A stretch of 64,000 nucleotides of DNA from the NCBI GenBank assembly GCA_010093685.1, contig MU006233.1:372001-436000 (forward strand), given 5' to 3'. A program made the position numbers and the translations under genes. This document shows positions 34,074 to 44,187 of this stretch, in pieces. How positions within the stretch are numbered: the stretch's first letter is position 1; every line of letters starts with the position of its first letter. The stretch is from Ophiobolus disseminans (taxonomy: Eukaryota > Ascomycota > Dothideomycetes > Pleosporales > Phaeosphaeriaceae). Under the pieces are notes generated by a model. That model saw only the letters and a program-made list of their open reading frames with translations, did not search any database and was not told the origin of the DNA.

Positions 34074-35150
34074 ATGTTTCTACGAAATCTTCTCCAGGCT
34101 TCGGCCATTTTAACGCTTCTCTACTCGACTGCCACGGCGCAGAACGCTTGCAATAATGCACAGTCGCTCTGCTCACGAGCATACAACAACATCACACATC
34201 TCGGCGCGCACGACTCACCGTTCCTTCGAGACGGGAGCACGTCATTTTCGACATCAGGAAACCAATATTACAACACAACGGTACAGCTGGACGCGGGTGT
34301 GAGGTTACTCTCGGCACAAATACACAAGGCTGCAAATGCATCAGGTGCAGAGGCATGGCATCTCTGCCACAGTAGTTGTGACCTACTAGACGCAGGGACT
34401 CTGCGGAACTGGCTGTCAGAAATCAAGGCATGGATGGACAGAAACACAAACGACGTCGTCACCGTCCTCCTCGTAAACTCCGACAGCGCATCACCATCAG
34501 ACATCGGCTCGCAATTCGCAGCCTCGGGGATAGACAAGCTAGCCTACACACCACCGTCCGCCTCCACAATCCCACAAACATGGCCCACCCTCGACACACT
34601 CATCGGCAACAACACGCGCCTAATGACCTTCGTGGCGTCGCTCAGCCAGCCGTCAGCCCAATACCCCTACCTTATGGACGAGTTCAACTTCATCTTCGAA
34701 AACGACTTCGAGAACGTCAATCCCTCAAACTACTCCTGCAACCCCGATCGCCCATCCACGCTCAGTTCGCCCTCTGCCGCCCTCTCGTCCGGCCGCATGT
34801 TCCTAATGAACCACTTCCTCTACGAGACGCAGCTATTCGGCATCCAATCGCCAAATGCGACGTTCGCCAATACTACAAATGGACAAACGGGCTTTGGTAG
34901 CTTGGGTACCGCCGTGCGAGATTGCACGGGCGTGTACGGCAAGCCGCCGACGTTCGCGTTGGTTGATTGGTTCAACGTCGGACCAGCCATGGCGAGCGTC
35001 GATGCGGCGAATGGTGTGACGAGTGCGTCGGGAAGGAGGATTGTTAGTACGGATGCGTTGAGGCCGCAGACGGGAGGTGTTGGGAAGAGGCAAGGGAGTT
35101 TGTTGGCGGTTGTGGTTGCTGTTGTTGCGGCTGTTGCTTTTGGGTTGTGA
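34074..35150 (+). CDS. secreted, probably GPI-anchored PLC-like phosphodiesterase
   Basis: Single exon, 358 aa, starting at the ATG at 34074 (CACCATG); an upstream in-frame ATG-like start at 33978 would hide the signal peptide. Residues 1-22 are a signal peptide (MFLRNLLQASAILTLLYSTA). The catalytic-type start of the TIM barrel is ITHLGAHDSPF (residues 40-50), then LDAGVRLLSAQIH and WHLCHSSCDLLDAGTLRNWL, as in PI-PLC X-like proteins. Several NxT/NxS sites suggest glycosylation. The C-terminus has a hydrophobic helix (LLAVVVAVVAAVAFGL) after a small-residue spacer, a GPI-attachment pattern. Family reaction: phosphodiester cleavage; the substrate is unclear. Confidence 0.8.
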   Translation: MFLRNLLQASAILTLLYSTATAQNACNNAQSLCSRAYNNITHLGAHDSPFLRDGSTSFSTSGNQYYNTTVQLDAGVRLLSAQIHKAANASGAEAWHLCHSSCDLLDAGTLRNWLSEIKAWMDRNTNDVVTVLLVNSDSASPSDIGSQFAASGIDKLAYTPPSASTIPQTWPTLDTLIGNNTRLMTFVASLSQPSAQYPYLMDEFNFIFENDFENVNPSNYSCNPDRPSTLSSPSAALSSGRMFLMNHFLYETQLFGIQSPNATFANTTNGQTGFGSLGTAVRDCTGVYGKPPTFALVDWFNVGPAMASVDAANGVTSASGRRIVSTDALRPQTGGVGKRQGSLLAVVVAVVAAVAFGL

Positions 35151-35544
35151 GGATGCTGCATTTTAGATTTGCATTGCGGTGGCGTTTTGGCTTTGAATTT
35201 TATTGGGAAAAGATGGTTATGGGTATGACATGGTTACAATCGCATGGCAAGACGGCCTTGAAGGTTTCTAACTACTTAGTGTAATTACGATAGTATCACG
35301 AACGGACTAATTATCCTGTTGACGCACTCTCATGGAGTCGATGTTCCCTTTCCATATTGAGGCCGTGACTTCCATTGCCTCACTTTCACATGACAGATTC
35401 ACTATCATTGACTCGAGCTATGCGAATGCGAAAAACCCCAATACCCAGGTAGTGTTCCACAACTCGAAATCTTGATGCCTAGGTGCTTCGCCCTAACTCA
35501 CCGACATACACCAAGGCTGTTCAAAGAATCCGAATTGCTATTCT
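35151..35544. other. intergenic, convergent
   Basis: About 390 bp of 3' flanks. Nothing recognised. Confidence 0.4.
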
Positions 35545-36130
35545 TCATGCTAGTCGATACAAGTCCCATTGGTGCTGGAGAGGATTCAGGTTTGTGTGCC
35601 AGGGTAGGCCAGATCTGGAGACAATATTGAGTCAGAACATGCCACACTATTTTCATTCGGACTGTTGGTCTGTGGAGCTTACGGGTAATAGCCTTTCTTG
35701 TGTATGATATATTGCGTGAGCATGTAATAGACGTAGTTCTGCACACTATGCGCCATTAGTATGATCTTCGATCAGAATGGCACAATACTCTACATACTTA
35801 TTGACCGGCTTCCAGGGCTCCTCAAGGTCGGAATATGCAAGGTACTTTGCGTCAAAGCATCTTGTATGTATCACTAAATGTAGAGCGTCAAAGAGATGGG
35901 GAGGGAGCATGCAGCCATCTGACTGACTGTGGAACCATTTCCTCGAACTCATCCCAAGCATCGTATATGAACTGCTTGTTGGTACCTTTCTCGAAACCGA
36001 CTAGTCTCACAGACCGCTCTTTGATGTTTGTGCTGTTATGTGTCGCCGTATCACCTTCCAGTGTTGTTGGACATGGTAGGGCTGCGACGAGTCCAGAAGC
36101 GGCCAACAACGCCACGTTGGAACACCACAT
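35545..36130 (-). pseudogene. small secreted protein gene with a 4-bp frameshift
   Basis: Minus strand. Exon 1 starts at 36130 with a signal peptide (MWCSNVALLAASGLVAALP) and reads to EFEEMVPQS near 35925. There the DNA has TCAG twice in a row; with both copies the frame ends at a TGA at 35890-35888. The next coding-like stretch (SDGCMLPPHLFDAL, then TRCFDAKYLAYSDLEEPW) is in the frame that one copy of TCAG would give. Two good introns follow: 35797-35746 (GTATGT, TACTAAT branch) and 35682-35615 (GTAAGC). They lead to a last exon ending LYRLA and a TGA at 35547-35545. I read this as a small secreted protein of about 150-160 residues, disabled by a tandem 4-bp duplication, unless it is an assembly error. 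No domain recognised. Confidence 0.55.
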
Positions 36131-36504
36131 CGTAAGTGTTTTTGAATTCTGGATGAGTTGTCTCAATGACCACAACTTCTCACTATGTTCTTTTTTATCG
36201 ATGTTTGTGAGTTCAGTGATACCGGACGGCCAGGCCGACGAACCTGAGACCGTATCCAAGGTTTGGCCCCTCCTGCGGGCTGCAAGCCTTCTGATCCTTC
36301 ACAAGCTGCGCCTCCACAGATACAGATTTTGGCCCCAGCATACAACACGTAAGTCCTCTAGTTCTTCACAAACCGTGCCTCCACAGATGCGCAAATGCTG
36401 GTATGGGGAAGGCTTTGGGTACATCTAGAGTATTAACAGGGAATGGATGCATGCTACATGACGGAGCGTGTGTTAGCTTGCACATTCCAATCTTAGCTCA
36501 CTTA

Positions 36505-36538
36505 CCTAGGTATCCTCTCGGTAAGTCGTGAAAGCCGG
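36505..36538 (+). repeat. left terminal inverted repeat
   Basis: 34 bp; 28 of 34 bases match the reverse complement of 36871-36904. The shared core is CCTCTCGGTAAGTCG. Confidence 0.7.
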
Positions 36539-36870
36539 AAAAAGATCAAGCCTGGCGACTACATTAACGTATATAAAACTTATATTGGAACAAGGTCCCT
36601 CTCGTAGTATAACTACCATGGATCACCGAGTAAGGAGAGGGACGAGGTGGGGTGGCTGCAACGTATTGTATTGACTGTCGTGTTATACTGTTTGTCCAGC
36701 TTGTCTAAACAGTAACAGGGACGTTACCGTACAGTGGGGCTGTTCCTCCACGTACGGCAAGTACCGCAAGCCTACCTTCCACCAACCTGGACTGAACCAA
36801 CATATTCTCAACAACTTAGTCTAAATTCTAAAAACTTTTTGAATACAGACAGGATAACATATCTTTATTT

Positions 36871-36904
36871 CCAGCTTTCGCGACTTACCGAGAGGTAGCT
36901 TAGG
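36871..36904 (-). repeat. right terminal inverted repeat
   Basis: Partner of 36505-36538 in reverse orientation. Several mismatches are C/T or G/A, which could reflect repeat-induced mutation. Confidence 0.7.
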
Positions 36905-36970
36905 CTGAAGGCGCAGTCTGCGATGTAGAGATTTTGGAATCCTTTCAATTTGCGTGGGAGCTTATGGACG

Positions 36971-37396
36971 ATGAAAAGTCATCTCGTTCGTTGCATAAAC
37001 CCGCAAAGGGATGTCATCAGCGAGCAGCTCAAGGCTCGTACCATCGAGTCATCCGCACATGAGCAAAGAACAGCAAGCGCCGTCAAAACAGCTTTTATAC
37101 CGTCCGCAGTGGTACCATGCGCAACCAGAAGGGTTATTCTAGGGCATTGCGTGCTGTATTTTATCGAGGATGAAGTACAAAGGCTCATCTTAGCAGGCTA
37201 CGATCGTAGTGCGAAGGGAGTGTGGCCCGGAACCGAGCATGAGGTCGATGCAAGACAACTGAGGGATAGCGATAATCTTCAAATAATTCCGTTTGGGAAC
37301 GCTGAAGTACCCGGGCCGTTAGAGTGGGTGGCGTCTAGTCTTGAGAAGTTCACAGAAACTCAGAGGAGGATTGATGAGATGTTCGAGTCTTCATAG
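36971..37396 (+). CDS. doubtful hypothetical protein (141 aa)
   Basis: An open frame starting at ATG 36971, just outside the MITE-like element. The C-terminal half looks protein-like (FIEDEVQRLILAGYDRS, NLQIIPFGNAEVPGPLEW, EKFTETQRRIDEMFESS). The N-terminal half does not, and no intron or domain is visible. It may be an orphan, a fragment or chance. Confidence 0.3.
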   Translation: MKSHLVRCINPQRDVISEQLKARTIESSAHEQRTASAVKTAFIPSAVVPCATRRVILGHCVLYFIEDEVQRLILAGYDRSAKGVWPGTEHEVDARQLRDSDNLQIIPFGNAEVPGPLEWVASSLEKFTETQRRIDEMFESS

Positions 37397-37663
37397 ACCG
37401 TTGTTTCAAGTACAATATCTTGTAGTCGATACGAAATGTTGCTCAGATGGAGCGGATGTAACAGGATGAATATCATTTAGTGTTGTTGCCAAATGATGTT
37501 GAGATTCTCGGTGTTCTCTAGGTGTCGCACTCGTATACAGCCAGCTTCTTCCGATTCCTTCCAGACATTGTCGATGCAACTGAGAAATACAATCTAATGG
37601 TAGTCGACCAAACCCACCTTCCTAGTAACATCTGCTGAGCAAACCAATAGCTACGTCGCTAGT

Positions 37664-39713
37664 TCATCTCACGATGATTCCCCCAAGTCCTGTGAAAGTT
37701 TGCGCACGCCACACATATAGTCTTAGGTAATGCGTCGTGAGGTTTTCGATAAGAGAATCCAGGCTCTCGGAGCTACTCGTAAGTACTTCGTTACTTCGGA
37801 CAAATTTACCGAAATACCTAGGATTTCTCGCCGTCGCCTTGAACTCGAAATCACCTCGGGACTCAGTGTATACGGAAATTTGAGGTCCTGAATACCGCCA
37901 TGTGTTGCCCACCGGGAAAGAATAGTCTTGGAACAGAGTTTTGTGCATTGTGTCAGGGTGTGCCACGGGGAGTTCCATCCAAAGATATCCGTTGACGACG
38001 CCAAAGGCGATACCAGCAAAGCCAGGAGCTACGCCGTATCCCTCCTTTGTCCAACCGTGGAACGTGATGACATCGTGTTCAGAGCCTCTGGCGGAGATCG
38101 TACTGCTCAGGTAGTGTTTTAAGCGCCGCTCGGATAGGCTGAACTCAAGTGGTACTTCGTCTCCAAGACTCTCAAGCCGCTCGTAAGCCTCTTTCGCAAC
38201 CACTTGTTTTGACTGTTTCATTTCAGAACCGGAGAATAGACCACCTAGTGCAGATAGGTCTTTGAACCATAGCTCGAAGCTGACAGTCTCCACCGAGTTT
38301 GGTAATCGTGTCTTCGAGTGAATATCTACAGTCACAGGCGCCCTGGAGATCCAAATAGGGACGAAGCTGGTGATGCCAATGCTGTGACGTTCATGCATAG
38401 GACGCTTGATCTCAAGGAGGGTTTGACGATCGAAAGCAACTCTCCAATACTTGGGGAACGCGACACGACTGGCTTTTTGCAAACACACAGCGACTAGTGC
38501 AGTCCTTCCTCTAGGCTTACAGGCAAGAAAGGCAAAATGAAGATCTGTGAACAGTGACGTATGCTGTTCCAAGTCCATCACTTGGCGAGCAGTTACTGGT
38601 ATCATTGGCAGCTGTATGTGCAAGCCAGCGTTAGTCATGGAGAAATCAGGTTTGACTTCACGACTTAGTTCTGTGAAACTCCATGTCTTCAAGTCGTCCT
38701 CGTAGCCCACTGATGTGTAGTCGCCACCGCGCTTGAAGCATGAGACGCTGGGCGCTAACTAGTGAAATAATGTCAAACTCCTCACTCTTGAAGTAGGTTG
38801 AAAACACACTAACCATATCGCCAGTAGCAGTATCAGAGTCCCAGGCAAACAGAGTGTGATCAGTTGTCGTATGAAGAATCTCGAGCTGCAACCTCCGGAA
38901 AGCGCTTTCGGCGCCCTCGCCGTATCTTAAGATTTTGTTAGCTAGCACTATGCTACCCAGAGCTTGATGTACACACAGTGGTGGCATATGTACGCTGAAT
39001 AGACCCTTTGTTGTACATGCGCGATTAGCTTTCACTTTCTCGGCATTTTGGACAGAAAGTTCACGTACCATGAGAGAGTATGCCTGATCTTCTGGTCGCG
39101 TTGTTATCCGGCGTGCTGCCCAGGACATCTTTTCTGAAACATATGTACCTTCTAGTGATGTCCCAGTCAGGACCTTCACGCTGATGCCGCATGCCACAGA
39201 AATCTGACGACTCAAGGTAGCCTTCGTTCCCAGAGGCTTCCATCCTTGCGAGAAGAACTCTATGTGCGCTGGAGCGATGAGCTCCTGCAACGTCCAGCCT
39301 CTAGTGAACCAGGTCGCCCGGTTAAGATACGAGTCGCTATGCGCGTCGTCTTCAATATCATCGAGATATGCGATGCAGAGATCCGCCCTTGCATAGTATT
39401 CGTACATCGAATTGATCGCCTCGGAAAGCTCAGCGCTCGAGCTTTTGTCGATACAGCAGGTATCACACCATAGGTAGCGTAGGCCATAGCGAAATGCAAT
39501 GTCGCAGCATGCTTCAAGCTTGTGGTAGCCTCTTTTCGCTTGTGTGTCGCTGCGCTCACTACTCATATCGGTGAAGAGGACCTCTTCTTCTCGCCAACGG
39601 TGCGAAAGGATACCATATCGAGGTCTTTCGTTCTCTCCGCCGATAAAGTCGCACAATGTTAATTGTAGATGCTCATCTTTGGTATGGCTGTCCTCAATAT
39701 GGATGAGGCGCAT
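37664..39713 (-). CDS. HET-domain protein 1 (626 aa)
   Basis: Four exons, 39713-39069, 39005-38977, 38925-38814 and 38758-37664. Introns of 63, 51 and 55 bp are GT-AG; the first two are 3n, so part of the gene is deceptively open. The start is MRLIHIEDS at 39713, the usual HET beginning. The HET domain covers about residues 30-190: RYGILSHRW, YHKLEACCDIAFRYGLRYLW, DTCCIDKSSSAELSEAINSM, CIAYLDDI and WFTRGWTLQELIAP. The tiny second exon and third exon join to GLFSVHMPPLYGEGAESAFR, the standard end of the module. The C-terminal 365 residues are variable, as in the family. Known role: triggering cell death or growth arrest on contact with a genetically different partner. Confidence 0.85.
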
Positions 39714-39991
39714 GGTCGAGGTGTAAATCCAATTGCAGCAACATACGTGCAATAGTAAAAAAGGTTGATGACAGCTACGCGTGTTAAAAAATGAGTTTGA
39801 TTATCGATAATCGATTAGCACATGTTGTTGTTGGGACAGGACAGTTGTGAAGACCTTGAAGTGGATGTTCCGGTAAAGGAAGCAAGCACCCGCCGCGCCA
39901 GGCGTCAGCAAATAACGCCAAGGCGCTACCGGTAATCCACTTGGACTGTATCTTCTTGTTCTGAACGTTGAATGAACAGGATAAATCCAAA

Positions 39992-40984
39992 TCATATATC
40001 ACTACTAAGTTCATACCAGAACTTCGCAATATACTTCGTTACCTCCGGCACATTCTCCCTCACAAGCTCATGCCCCGCCCCCTCCACAACACGAACATCC
40101 CTAAACCCCAGCTCCCCAAGCTGCTCCTTCGTACACAAATCATCCTCCCCACCCAACACTACAACATTCGGAACCCCCGACCCCGCCGCTTTCACAAACT
40201 CCTCATCCCGATCCATAACACCCCCATCCCGAAACACTGCCACAACGGACGCCGCATGCCCCGCATGCTCACGCATCTGCCACTCCTTCACAGCTTTCGC
40301 AACAACCTCTCCTCTCGCAACACGCTCTTTCCAATCTGAAGGCACTTCAATCGGCCCACCTTCAAGGATGTCCAATACGCATGCCTGGGCTGCGACTTCA
40401 TCGCCTCCACCACGCAGAAGCGCTTGTTGCTCCGGCGAAAACGCGTCAAAATGAATAAGTCCCGCCGGCGCAATGAGCGCGTGACTGCTCACTCTTTCTG
40501 GCCGCGTAGCTAAGTAGCCAACAGTTAATGCGCCGCCGAAAGAGAAGCCGACCAGATGTGCAGTCGGCCAGTTCAAGTAATCTAGCAGCGCATCGATCAA
40601 GCCGTGGAATAGCGCCGGCTCGTGCGGCACGATGGGCGTGTCGCTAAGTCCATGACCCCAGAGATCAAGCAAGACGAAATGCGAGGCCGTGAATGTTTCG
40701 TGGAGTGCGCGTGCGAGTGGGAACAGGCCTAGTGCAGGGGTTTGCACGCCGTGGATGAAGAGGACGCGATCTGGAGATGCATTTGTGCTGGATGGGGATG
40801 ATGGGGACTTCTCGTAATATGCTGCTTTGCCGTGTTGGGTGTGGATGTATTGAGCTGGAGGGAGTAATTTCCCGAAGACTTGTGTGAAGGCTTCTTCAGA
40901 TGGGCCTGAGACGGGTGGTTGTGGAGAAGTAAGCGCAGCGCCGGGACGCGGTAGAACGAGGATCTTAGAATTGTGATGCGACAT
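39992..40984 (-). CDS. alpha/beta-hydrolase fold protein (330 aa)
   Basis: Single exon on the minus strand starting at 40984 (MSHHNSKILVLPRPG). The oxyanion-side HG motif is FIHGVQTPALGL (about residues 77-88). The nucleophile elbow GFSFGG puts Ser at residue 148. The acid is probably Asp in LGGEDDLC and the catalytic His is in VEGAGHELV near the C-terminus. DLWGHGLSDTP matches the DxxGxGxS segment of the family. No signal peptide, so probably a cytosolic esterase or hydrolase; the substrate cannot be told. It lies 278 bp from HET gene 1. Confidence 0.85.
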   Translation of the reverse strand: MSHHNSKILVLPRPGAALTSPQPPVSGPSEEAFTQVFGKLLPPAQYIHTQHGKAAYYEKSPSSPSSTNASPDRVLFIHGVQTPALGLFPLARALHETFTASHFVLLDLWGHGLSDTPIVPHEPALFHGLIDALLDYLNWPTAHLVGFSFGGALTVGYLATRPERVSSHALIAPAGLIHFDAFSPEQQALLRGGGDEVAAQACVLDILEGGPIEVPSDWKERVARGEVVAKAVKEWQMREHAGHAASVVAVFRDGGVMDRDEEFVKAAGSGVPNVVVLGGEDDLCTKEQLGELGFRDVRVVEGAGHELVRENVPEVTKYIAKFWYELSSDI

Positions 40985-41378
40985 TCCTGGCCCTCAGATA
41001 TCAATGGCGGTGCTACTTGATGTAGTAGTGAGATGGTTGGTAATCCCTCTCTCTGATGTCTTGAGATTAGCGACGTAAACCATGGATCGATAGGGCGCGT
41101 CTAGTGCCGTTTCACTAATCTAGCGCATGATAAAGGAACCGAGCTAAAAGACACATGAAGAAGGTGATAAGAATTGGATATAAACTGATAAACTGGCTGA
41201 CAAAAGACAAAAACGCCAGTGAGATGCAAACTCGCTACCCTGGTATCTCGCGCTACACCCGTGAACGCCATGGTCGTAGCCATATAAACAAAGCAAGCAA
41301 CAAGCAAGAGCAATAGCTCAGAAGTCCGCCACAAGAAACTAGTCGTACACATCGTAAAAGCACACCATACGAGTATTC
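40985..41378. other. intergenic
   Basis: Upstream of the hydrolase and 3' of the DOMON gene. Nothing recognised. Confidence 0.4.
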
Positions 41379-42886
41379 TCACCACTTGTGCACCGGAACG
41401 CCGGGATGCATATTCAGCAGATACTGCGGCCCCGGCATCGTGCCCCCGCCATACAAGCCTCTCTGATTCCGATCCTGCCCATCAGCGCCGAATTCTCTGC
41501 TCTGCGTGCCGCTTCCTTGCGTGAAGCTTGCTTTGCTGCTGCTTCTGCTCTCGTCCATCTTCTTCAGCATGACCATGTTATCGTCTTCCTCGCCGACCCT
41601 CTTTCTGTTGTTTGCGCGTGCATACGCAGAGCCGCGTCGTCGGATGCAGGATGTGAGGACGGTGATGAAAATGAAGACCATGAGTGACACGGCGGTGTAG
41701 CCAAGGATGACAGGGCGTGCTTGTGAGGATAAGTGGAGGCCGAGGCCGCCGGTTAGGACGAGCAGGAGAAAGGATGTCGAGACCATGGGAGTGTGGAGTC
41801 GTGGAATGAGAGTGTGGAGTTTCGAGATCGATGGGATGGGGAGAAGGCTCATGAGGACGATGGGTGCCAGGGCGATGAAGGCGAACACTTGGTGTGGGGT
41901 TTTATAGTCTTGTGACTGGGAGCTGTTAGCGAAGAGTAGAGAGAGCGCGCTGTAAGGATAGACTTACGCGATTGAATTGCGCTGAAGTAGAGATACCCAG
42001 CGCATACGCAACGACCAGGAAAGCCATGATGACTACGCTGATGCCCACATGAATCCTGATGTTCTTGAAGAATCCCGCGAAAAGGACATTGAGCGGCCAG
42101 ATCACAAATAGAGCTAGACATCCGATGATTGCGTGCGCAAGGTTTGCGCGGTCGTGGTCTCGTGTCATCTTTCCTTTCAGCTGAACACCGCTAAGCATGG
42201 GGCTATTAGCGGGGACTCCGCCTAGACCCGTTGCTGCAACCATATCCATGCTGTAGTGCCCATAGCGAATATGTCTCTTTAGGTTCGCGGATTTGGAGTC
42301 TGAGTACAAGGGATATCCATGGCCAAAGGCGTAGATCATGGGTTGCGCAGTGGACTTGACGTCAAGGAATCCGCCGGGCCAAGTTCTACACTTGCGACAT
42401 ACGGCTCTTAACACGAACATGCCATTGTCGTTGACCGTGGTGCCAGGTAGGACTTCCAGATCGACTGCAGATGTGAAAGTAGGTTCTGCTTTTTTGCTTC
42501 CAATGCGTGGAGAGATTGTGACATTGTCGCCGTCTTTGCTCGGATACATGATGAACATCAAGCTGTTCTCCATCTTCGCGCCGAACCCGAAACCAACCCA
42601 TGAGTACGCTGGACTTGTGGAGTATATAAAGACGTCATCGGAGTCATTCGCGACGTTGATCGAGAATTGAGTCTCGGTCTCCGAAAGGAAGAAGGTCGAT
42701 GCAGCGACTGTAGTGTTGTTCTGTGCGAACGTGAAGAACGGAAAGACTAGAGATAATACTTAGCAAAGTGCTTCCTTGTCCAGACTCTACAGTCTGCGCA
42801 ACATGCTCGAGACGAAAGAATGGTAGTGAATACTTACATGCCAAGATCGCGACCAGCGCACCAACTCTCGCGCGCAAGTTCGCCAT
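41379..42886 (-). CDS. DOMON (CDH-cytochrome-like) plus cytochrome b561 membrane protein
   Basis: Three exons, 42886-42838, 42746-41968 and 41915-41379, encode 454 aa. Intron 1 is 91 bp (GTAAGT), intron 2 is 52 bp with a GCTAAC branch. A signal peptide (MANLRARVGALVAILA, then FFPFFTFA) precedes an N-terminal DOMON/CDH-type haem domain (SPAYSWVGFGFGAKMENSLM, with the Met expected as haem ligand). From about residue 240 a cytochrome b561 domain follows (HAIIGCLALFVIWPLNVLF, HVGISVVIMAFLVVAYALGI, HQVFAFIALAPIVLM, HTPMVSTSFLLLVLTGGLGL) with His near helix ends. The tail is cytoplasmic, polar and Gly-rich. Family knowledge: transmembrane electron transfer, possibly ferric or extracellular reductase activity. 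Confidence 0.83.
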
Positions 42887-44187
42887 CACTCAGCGCGTAT
42901 ACCCTCAATGTAATCCGATGGCAAGAAAGTGAAAGATTAGCAGCAAGCAGCACAACGACAGCAAGAAAAGGCGCAACACAACGTCAATTACACTTCCAGC
43001 ACACACTTACGCGCCCTCGCCCTACCTTATACCCCGTCCACCCACGCCTCACACCCACTCCCAGCCCTGAAACAGACATGCCTCACCCACATCCACCCAT
43101 CGCGCGCGTCTTACCCTCCCATCCGTCCCCTTCCCTTGCATGCGTCTCACGCGCAGCAGGCACCCCAGAAATTCAGCCAATCAGCACCCCGCTCTACCGA
43201 AACTCTCTTTCGGCGGGGCGCTTAAACCCTCACAACAACGTAAAGACAGCGCGTTTCATGTTTTCTGGGCGCCAGAGAGAAGCAAGTGCGGGAGGCGGGC
43301 GCACGCATGCCCGGGCGCCAAAGGCACGCTTCTGGAGCGTGGCGCTACGAAGGGTATTTGCTTGCGCTGCCGTTTGGAGATTGAAAGCGTCGGGAAGGGG
43401 GATGTGGGTGTGCTATTTTTAGATGTGCTGGTTGTTTATAGGAAGTGCAGAGTATGGCGGGGTGTTCGCGCGAGAAAACAAGGGATGGGAGTAAGCCTGA
43501 AGCCGAACGAAAAGCAAGGGCAGCCATCAAATTCATTTGCCCCACCATTGAAAAGTGCCGGTTTGGGGGTCTGCATGCACTGCGCGTTCTGCATCAGGAC
43601 ATCGCTAAGACTATTTCGCGACGCGTGTCTATTTTCAACCTTGTGCAAAATAAACTTCACTTTTACGCGCTTCTCGTGGAATGGGATTGGGAATGGGAAT
43701 TATGGTGATGAATTTCGCAAAAAGAAGAATTATGTACCTCCACTCCTGCTTCGCCGCGATCTGTAAGCCAGCCCTGAGAGCAGACCAAGACCGAAACACA
43801 ACCCTACTAAGAAGAAAAGACAAGACCAATACGCATAAGCAAACCTCCTCTTACTCGCTCCATACCATGCTAGTCATAGTCGTTATTGTCGTAAAGGCAT
43901 GCAGGTAGCATGGTGTGATGTTGGCCGTATCTTCGCCACGACCGTGACGTCAGCTTGTGAAGTCATCTGTGGTATCATGGTGAAACTTCCGCCGACAAAG
44001 CGAGGAGCTGTGGTCGTTTGCTCCTCAAAACGTTCAATTGTTGCTGGTCGATGTGAATCACATGCTCGCCAAGACAAGCGGCGCCGCCGTTTCCAGCATG
44101 AGACTTGCCACATTGTCTCGCGAGCCATGTAGAAGAGCCATTGTGTCTCGCAAAGATTTGCAGCGAACTGCGCTCGGTTGTGAGAGT
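42887..44187. other. intergenic, 1.3 kb
   Basis: Upstream of the DOMON gene and 3' of the DUF8035 gene. A 208-codon frame (43140-43766) crosses it but has erratic composition and no domain; I do not call it. Confidence 0.4.

Larger units (their letters stand above)
36505..36904. mobile_element. MITE-like element with 34-bp terminal inverted repeats
   Basis: Left end CCTAGGTATCCTCTCGGTAA (36505-36524) continues to 36538; the right end at 36871-36904 is its reverse complement with 28 of 34 positions matching. The 400-bp interior has no coding frame. I do not see a clear target-site duplication. Size, TIRs and lack of coding capacity fit a non-autonomous DNA transposon. Confidence 0.6.
36131..37663. 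other. intergenic region with MITE-like element
   Basis: Between the broken secreted-protein gene and HET gene 1. It contains the inverted-repeat element at 36505-36904 and one doubtful open frame at 36971-37396. Imperfect direct repeats (GCCTCCACAGAT) occur near 36306 and 36378. Confidence 0.4.

Noticed and set aside
43140..43766. 208-codon plus-strand frame
   Set aside because: No recognisable features; erratic composition in an upstream region.
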